Positions 57,447-64,000 of a DNA stretch of 64,000 nt are shown piece by piece. The stretch lies in NCBI GenBank assembly GCA_027943335.1, contig BSBK01003253.1, forward strand, positions 1,404,501-1,468,500. Direction: 5' to 3'. The first letter of the stretch is position 1. The number at the start of each line of letters is the position of its first letter. Source of the DNA: Chamaecyparis obtusa. Its lineage: Eukaryota > Streptophyta > Pinopsida > Cupressales > Cupressaceae. The position numbers and the translations under genes were made by a program. A model generated the notes under the pieces. The model was not told the DNA's origin. It did not search any database and saw only the letters and a program-made list of their open reading frames with translations.

Positions 57447-58861
57447 GAACCTCTTGAGGCATATAAAAACAATTTTGTAGCAGAACAAGTATCCAAGCAA
57501 GAATTTGAAGAGGATGAAGCTGTGCTATCATGGCTATACAAAGATGTACTTGAATCTCAAGTTGTTCAAATTGGTGACTCTGCAGTATCCAAGTCATATG
57601 GTCCAGGAGATAAATTAATAGCTAAAATTGGATATTCAGGTAAAGGACCTCTAGGAATCAGAGGAAAGGTCTTGAGGCACCTCTCCCACATACTGGTAGA
57701 GAAAATAAAAATAAAATTGGCTTAGGATTTAAGAAGAAACCCTATCACCTCAAAAGTAATTGCTCTCATGTCATAGAGCAGATCGCACCAGGGGAACCTC
57801 TTCTTAAGAAAGAAGAAATAGAACCATCCGACAGTGATTCATATAGTTCAGAACTCATCCCCTATGAAAAATTGCCTAAAGAGATCAAAGACCTTCTTGA
57901 TGATAAAGATGATCCTATCAAAAGAATTAATGTAGTAGAAACACAAGAACCTACTATCAATCAAGAGATAGTTGCACCACAGGAACCAACTAATCTTGAA
58001 AATAATCAAGAAGAGGGAAGTGGTAGTGATTCTGAGATAGATTCCCATGAGTATGAATTCAAATCAGAATCTGAGGGTAACCCTTCTTGGGGTATTCATC
58101 CTGACTTTACTCATGTTCTAAGATTTCCTAGAGATCTTGAATCAGAAGCTGAATCAAATGACTATGAATGGGGAGCCATTCCAGAACTAGATGAGCTTAT
58201 CACAGAGAAACATGTTGATGTTATTCACCAATATGCACCTCAACCCAATGTAAGTCTAGAGCGAAATGATGAACCTATCGAGTCTGATCCACCTATGGCT
58301 GAATTAGACTCCCATGATGACATTGATCCTATCCATGAATTGGATGTCTTAAGTTGTAGTATCACCTTTGAACTTGAGCGTCAGGTTAGGACCAATGATG
58401 ACAGATCCATATCCGTGAACACCATATCCCAAGCCTTTCCTTCTTTGACTATCCAACGCCCCGATCTTATCGACCAAACTTCCACAAACCCAAACCATGG
58501 TGTTTACACCTTTCCCAATGACTATGCCCTTACCTGTTACCTTAATGCAGTCGAGCCTATGAGGACTTCCATCAGTGAACCGAGCATCAGCATGATTGAG
58601 TCGGACATCAAATATCTTAGTCAAAAGAATAAAAATAAAAAGAAAAAGAGTTCTGAGGGTGAAAACCACTTCGTGGCAGTCTCAGAACCGACAAAAGTAA
58701 AAATAAAAGACATATCCAAAGGTGAAAACCTCTTCGAGGCACCTAAGGATGAGATATTTGATGTCCTTCTGAGTCATTTACAAGATAGATCTCCAGTTCT
58801 AATTGAGCCCACCCAATCCATCAATTTGGTACAACAGAGGAACCACAATTGGTCCATGTAG
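57447..58861 (+). pseudogene. Acidic spacer between protease and RT
   Basis: After TAG at 57444-57446 the frame continues to 57725, then changes. The 330-residue stretch 57872-58861 is open, strongly acidic (many Asp/Glu/Ser) and without a recognisable domain, apart from Lys-rich patches near 58620-58650. Such linkers are normal between protease and RT in large Ty3/gypsy elements. It has no sign of an independent gene. Confidence 0.7.
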
Positions 58862-59790
58862 CACAATCCTTATCAGAAGAAGAGAAACAAAAATTTACTA
58901 CATTCTTGACAGACAAAAAGATCAACTTTGTGTGGAAGTATTCAAATATGCTAGGGTTGGATCCAAATCTTATCATGCACCATCTATCCATTGCTCCTGG
59001 AGTAAAACTGGTCAAGCAAAAATTGAGAAAGATGCATCCTCATGTTGCACTTCTGGTCAAAGCTGAGTTGGAGAAACTCCTAAAAGCCGGATTCATCCAT
59101 GTCATCGACTATGTTGAGTGGATCTCCAACATTGTGCCTATTTCAAAACCAGATGGTTCAATCAAAGTGTGCACAGACTTTAGAGATGTGAATAGAGCAT
59201 TCCCTAAAGATGATTTTCCACTGCCTAACATTGATATGATAGTGGACATGACTACAGGCTATGAGATGTATTCCTTGATGGATGGCTTCTCTGGATATAA
59301 CCAAATAAAAATTGCTCCAGAAGACCAAGAGAAAACTGCTTTCACATGTGCATGGGGAACCTTCTGTTGGAATGTTATGCCATTCGAACTCAAAAATGCT
59401 GGAGCTACATATCAAAGAGCAATGACATCTATTTTCCATGACATGATGCATCGAACCATGGAAGATTATGTTGATGAAACATTAGCAAAATCTATGATTA
59501 GAATTGAACATCTAAAGGACTTGAGCATGATCCTAGACAGAATGGGATAGTTTAGTCTCCGACTAAATCCTAAGAAGTGTGCTTTTGGTGTCACTTCTGG
59601 AAAGCTCTTAGGATACATAGTTTCAAAGAAAGGCATTGAAGTTGATCCGGCTAAAGTCAAGGCTATAATAGAGATGCAACCTCCCACAAATATTGGTCAA
59701 ATGAGGACGTTGCAAGGCAAAGTTCAATCTATTAGAAGATTCATATCACAGCTAGCGAACATATCACAGCTTTTACAAAAACATTACATA
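58849..59790 (+). pseudogene. Tat-type reverse transcriptase, YVDE active site
   Basis: The RT starts with LRKMHPHVALLVKAELEKLL, then IVPISKPDGSIKVCTDFRDVN, SLMDGFSGYNQI and MPFELKNAGATYQRAM. The active-site box at 59467-59478 reads YVDE instead of YVDD, so the last catalytic Asp is Glu. TAG at 59548-59550 interrupts it, and the same frame continues with LRLNPKKCAFGV to about 59790, where the frame changes. Confidence 0.93.
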
Positions 59791-59795
59791 AAGGT

Positions 59796-60290
59796 GTGAC
59801 CTTTGCATGGAATGAAGAATGCGAGAACAACTTTAACCATATCAAGAAGTATCTATCAAATCTGCCTATCTTGATGCCTCCTATTCATGGGAAGCCATTG
59901 ATCTTGTATGTCTCTGCAACAGCCACATCACTGGGGGCATTGCTAGCGCAACATGATGAAGACAAAAAGGAAAGAGCCATTTATTATATAAGCAGAACAT
60001 TGGTGGCGTATGAAAAGAACTATTCTATGATTGAGAAAGCTTGTCTCGCTATGATCTTTGCATCACAAAAACTGAGACACTATATGTTAGCTCATACCAC
60101 GCATCTAGTAGCAAAAATTGATCCACTGAAATACCTACTAAGCAAGGCTTCCCTCACCGGTAGACTGGCTAAATGGGTCATGCTTCTAAGTGAATTTGAC
60201 ATTGAATATGTTGAAAGAAAAGCTATAAAAGGTCAAGTTATTGCTGATCAACTAGCAGATGCACCCATGTTTGATGACACACCAATGCAA
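59796..60290 (+). pseudogene. Tat-type RNase H (first)
   Basis: It reads FAWNEECENNFNHIKKYL, then LYVSATATSLGALLAQ, ERAIYYISRTL, NYSMIEKACLAMIFA and KWVMLLSEFDIEY, followed by QVIADQLAD. This is the RNase H fused to RT in Ty3/gypsy; the first catalytic Asp position (LYVSAT) reads Ser. Confidence 0.88.
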
Positions 60291-60329
60291 ATGGAATTTC
60301 CAGACTCATCTATTATGCACCTATCTTCT

Positions 60330-60722
60330 AGAGAATGGCAATTATTCTTTGATGGCTCCTATACACAGAATGGATCTGGAGCAGGCATATTGTTCCTAAC
60401 TCCACAAGGATACTCAATCCCCAAAGCATTCTGATTAAAGTTTCCTTGCACAAACAATATTGCAGAATATGAAGCCCTTTTGAATGGTATGAAAATAGCA
60501 ATTGAATGGAGAGTAACGGAGCTACACATTCATGGAGACTCTCAACTTGTTATTCATCAAGTCAATGATGTGTACCAAACTAAAGATGAAAAGCTCATTC
60601 CTTACAAAAGAATGGTTGATGATCTTAAGAAATATTTCATCTCTATCACATTTGAGCAAATTCTTAGAACGGAGAACAAGGCTGTCGATGCAATGGCAAC
60701 ACTATCTACTTTATTACAGTAG
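60330..60722 (+). pseudogene. Tat-type second RNase H (archaeal type)
   Basis: It reads WQLFFDGSYTQNGSGAGI with the first catalytic Asp, a TGA at 60432-60434, then NNIAEYEALLNGMKIAI with the Glu and IHGDSQLVIHQV with the next Asp. It ends at TAG 60720-60722. A second RNase H at this place is the hallmark of the Tat branch. Confidence 0.92.
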
Positions 60723-62045
60723 CCTAAACATGAGCTACGCTATGAGTTCCTGGTGGAAGCACTCTCTTATCCTGCATATGACTCCCCCGAAACCCGCACG
60801 ATCTGCACTGTTGTAGGTCATGATTCATCCCGATATAAAAACTTATTTTCCTATCTCCAAGACCAAATCATTCCCGATACCTTCAACCGTCATGAAAAGA
60901 GATACCTTATCTGTAATGCCTCCTGATATGTCATCATTGGTAATGATCTATACAAACAAGGTCTAGATGGTACGCTACTTAGATGTTTAGAATGAGAAGA
61001 GTCTCAACATGCATTAGAGGAAGTCCATGATGGTATTTGTGGGTCACACTCGAATGGTTTAACACTAGCTCGAAAACTTATTAGGGCTGGGTACTATTGG
61101 CCTGAAATGGAGAAAGAGGCTATCAAATTTGCTAAGAATTGTCAAAAGTGTCAAGTACATGGCAACCTAATTCATGCTCCAGGGAGGGATCTAATCCCCT
61201 TTACAACACAATGGCCTTTCCATCAATGGGCATTTGATCTTATCGGGATGATTCATCCTCATTCTTCTAATGGACATACCCATATAATCACAGCCATAGA
61301 TTATTTTACAAAATGGGTAGAAGTGGTCCCTTTGACACAAGCAACTGGAAAGCAGATATCGATGTTCATCTTGAACTATATCATATGCAGATATGGGATC
61401 CCTCATTCCATAATCACAGATAATGGTGGGCAATTCAGGAATAAAGACCTCGATGATCTATGTGCCAAATTTAAGATCACCCAACATTGGTCTTCTATCT
61501 ACTATCCACAAGGGAATGGACAAGCAGAGGCTTCTAACAAAAATCTATTGAAGATCTTGCACAGAATAGTAAACAAAACTGGTAGAGACTGGCATCTCAT
61601 GATTAATCCAGCTCTATGGGCCTACAGAACAAGTATCAGAACACTTACTGGGGCTACACCTTTCGCTTTAGTTTATGGGTCTGAAGCGGTACTGCCTATT
61701 GAGGTTGAAATCCCATCACTCAGAATCAGAATGCATGGTCTAGTAACTGATGATGACTACAGAGTGTCTAGGTTACAAGAACTGGAACTACTAGATGAGC
61801 GTAGACAAACAGTGTATGATCATCTCAGAGTATATCAGAAGAGATTGTCTAGAGGCTACAACAAGAAAGTCAGACACAAAGAATTTCAGGTTGGTGATCT
61901 AGTCTTGAGAGAAAATCCTAAAAATCAATCCCATCGAGAACGTAAGGGGAAGTTTGAACCCAACTGGCTGGGTCCCTTTGTAATCACTGCTACATTTGGC
62001 TCTGGTGCCTATCAACTCTCAACGACTGAAGGAGAACAGCTCTGA
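60723..62045 (+). pseudogene. Tat-type integrase
   Basis: It shares the frame of the RNase H domains, with stops near 60924 and 60995. The HHCC finger is VHDGICGSH ... CQKCQ (about 61020-61160). The core has Asp in WAFDLIGMIH, Asp in TDNGGQF and Glu in GNGQAEASNK, so the catalytic triad is kept. The C-terminal part reads FQVGDLVLRE and WLGPFVITATFGSGAYQL, then stops at 62043-62045. The stretch 61107-62045 is open. Confidence 0.94.
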
Positions 62046-64000
62046 GAACCAATCAACATTCTCCATCTGAAGAAATTCTATGCCTAAGGCATTCAGTCTA
62101 TGGTTAAATATCCTGAAAAAATCCTAAAAATTAGAAAAAGTCCTGAAAAAATGAACATCTTGGTGAAAACCTAGCAATAGGCACTTTGATGATTCACAAA
62201 AAAAAATATAATATAAATATCAAAAAATTGAAAAATGAAAAATACAAAATAAAAATAAAAATGTGCCTTGGTGAAAACCTGGAAACAGGCGCCTTGGTAG
62301 AAAAAATAGAATCTCTGCCAAGATGATGAAAACCTGACAAATGGGTGCCACTTGTTCAAAATGCTCCATCTATTAGCACAATCTTGGTCTTTCCCAGCTT
62401 TCAGTCTTGCTTTAGTTTGTACATATCTCCCGGTTTGTTTCAACATTTCCAGTTTTCAATAAGTTGGTCTGTACACCAACTAGCTCAAGGGTCTGTATCC
62501 TATCAATGTTTAACACTTGGGGGCAATCAATGTCATATCCTATGGTCTCCCATGTATCTTAGACAGATCATATCTAGTCAAAGTCCTTTGAAGCTTCATG
62601 TGAGTTAGTCAGTCAGTCTTGTCTCCAGAAAGGATTTTGCATCTACAACAACGCAATCAAACATCAAAACTCAACTGAAATTTTTTTATACTTTTACATG
62701 CTTTTATCTCCTTGTATGCTTACTGATTCGCATTGAGATTTTTGCATATTGTGCTCCTTCGAGCTCTTTGATGATGTCCTTTATAGGATTTAGAGAGTGA
62801 TGACTGGGGCCATAATCTTTTCTTTGTCTTCTGCTTGTATGTGAAAATCTAACAACTTTGGAAATTTTGGATTGAAATGGTGTCCGACTGTAAGAGCCTC
62901 TATCTCGAATTGGATGGCCATGCGTACCTCGACCATTGATACCCAAAAAATTCAAAGAAGTTTGATCTAACTATTGTCTTTTTGAGTAAGTTCTTTCTCC
63001 TACTGTGAAATGCGATCTTGCCTAAGGATGTGAATGATAAAGGGTCACTACGGGTAATTCACATTGGATTTAGAATGATCTCTTGACTGTTTGATGTGTT
63101 TGCAATGCAAGGCATATTCAGGTCATCACAACGTTCATGTTTTGATGCTTATACAAATTGCTATATCAAAATGGACATGATATTCAGGTCATCCTAGTGT
63201 TTGTGCCTTGGTGCTTATATCTAATCTGACATTCCGAAAATAAAATCAATATTCATATATCCATGGTTGTTGCCAGTGGGTGTTGTATTGATTCTTGTGC
63301 ATACAAATCGATATTCATATGTCTAGGGTTTCATAGCTAGTGGGCATTGTATTGATTTATCCAATTACCTAAAAGTTCAATGATGATAACAAATCGACAT
63401 ATGATCAGTGAGTAGGTCCTAGGTCTTAGGTTGCATTTCATTTTGCATGTCTCTTTGCATTTTGCATGTTTGCATGATCTCACAATGATTAAATGAACTT
63501 CAATGCTTAAATGATTCTTCAAATCGCATCTTCAAGTCTAACAAGAGCTGAATCTCACACAAAGGTTCCTCCAATGAAACAACAAGTAGAATCCTTTTTC
63601 GGGATCAAAATTTAAATCTGTGATCATTCATATTATTAACTACTTGCATAATCAACCTTCAATTATCATAGAAATCCAGTATTCAACTTGACTGATTATC
63701 TAACATCAAACTATCAAAAATTCTACTTGGTCAACCTTGGTCAACCATGGTCAACTCATGGTCAAACCTAGTCAAAATTGGTCTCCAGGACCTCTAAACG
63801 ATGCAGAATGCATTCACTGGACGTGTTTAACCACTTCTCAAATCATTTAACATGCTTCTAAACTCTCAACGCTGACTTTTCTTGTCAAATTTCAATTTTA
63901 ATCCCGAAGGGGGCATGGTATTGCATATCATTCAAAGTCTGTAATCTAATTTGAAATCATATCTTTGCTGAAATCATATCTTCCTCAGTAATCAAGAGAA
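62046..64000 (+). other. 3' non-coding region of the Tat-type element
   Basis: No frame. Degenerate repeats: CTTGGTGAAAACCT three times (about 62159-62345), ATTCAGGTCATC twice (63116-63200), ATTCATATATCC-type units (63250-63360). Five GTCAA motifs, four of them GGTCAA, occur at 63729-63776. GAAGGGGGCATGG at about 63905 looks like a polypurine tract, but the LTR start does not follow it. Confidence 0.7.

Larger units (their letters stand above)
50486..64000 (+). mobile_element. Tat-type Ty3/gypsy retrotransposon, 3' LTR beyond window
   Basis: The order is 5' LTR, PBS, 2.9-kb leader, gag, protease, acidic spacer, RT, RNase H, second (archaeal-type) RNase H, integrase, 3' non-coding region. The second RNase H between the first and integrase, and the long leader, mark the Tat/Retand branch of Ty3/gypsy. 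All coding parts have stops or frameshifts. No second copy of the TGTAATACCCC LTR start is present up to 64000. Confidence 0.93.

Noticed and set aside
57872..58861. Independent gene encoding an acidic 330-residue protein
   Set aside because: It sits between protease and RT of the Tat element in the expected orientation, with no promoter or start context of its own.

Overview
The window looks like nuclear DNA of a seed plant, most likely a conifer. It is AT-rich and crowded with nested LTR retrotransposons. Its one large cellular gene is a TIR-NBS-LRR (TNL) resistance gene whose TIR begins with the FINHRGPDVKKT wording, which I know from conifer TNLs rather than the angiosperm VFLSFRGEDTR form. 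The species assignment is inference; the gene families are read from translation.

Layout. 1-3482: 5' part of a Ty3/gypsy element on the minus strand (RT, protease, zinc knuckle, gag, PBS, LTR), cut by the left window edge. 3483-15707: two long direct copies of one segment (A 3483-8453, B 10709-15707), each holding the 3' end of an older LTR element plus the upstream region of a TNL gene. Between them are two shorter partial copies, one ending in a 5' TNL stump (10290-10414). 15724-20419: the TNL gene, five inferred exons, with a recent array of five near-identical 48-residue LRR pairs and a probable one-base insertion near its 3' end. 21418-23975: decayed gene for a PI-PLC X-domain protein. 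25861-29751: a complete 3.9-kb element with two LTRs and CATGC target duplications that encodes only gag and a protease remnant. 29886-32065: a 1.2-kb element with 32-bp terminal inverted repeats inserted into a relative of itself, both rich in small palindromes.

32626-49833: a minus-strand LTR element (TTGAG target duplications) that shows no recognisable reverse transcriptase or integrase but carries a coiled-coil/zinc-knuckle ORF and a second ORF of unknown family. A Ty1/copia element (40054-47768, GTCTT target duplications) sits inside it. 50242-50454: last exon of a GRF-type zinc-finger gene, squeezed between two retroelements. 50486 to the right edge: a degenerate Tat-type Ty3/gypsy element with LTR, PBS, long leader, gag, protease, RT, two RNase H domains and integrase; its 3' LTR lies outside the window.

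How it fits together: the cellular content is a small TNL cluster that grew by tandem duplication and lost members, plus two broken genes. Everything else is transposon history that can be ordered by nesting, target duplications and a shared segmental duplication. Almost every retroelement frame is broken, many at CGA-to-TGA type changes, as expected of silenced methylated elements.
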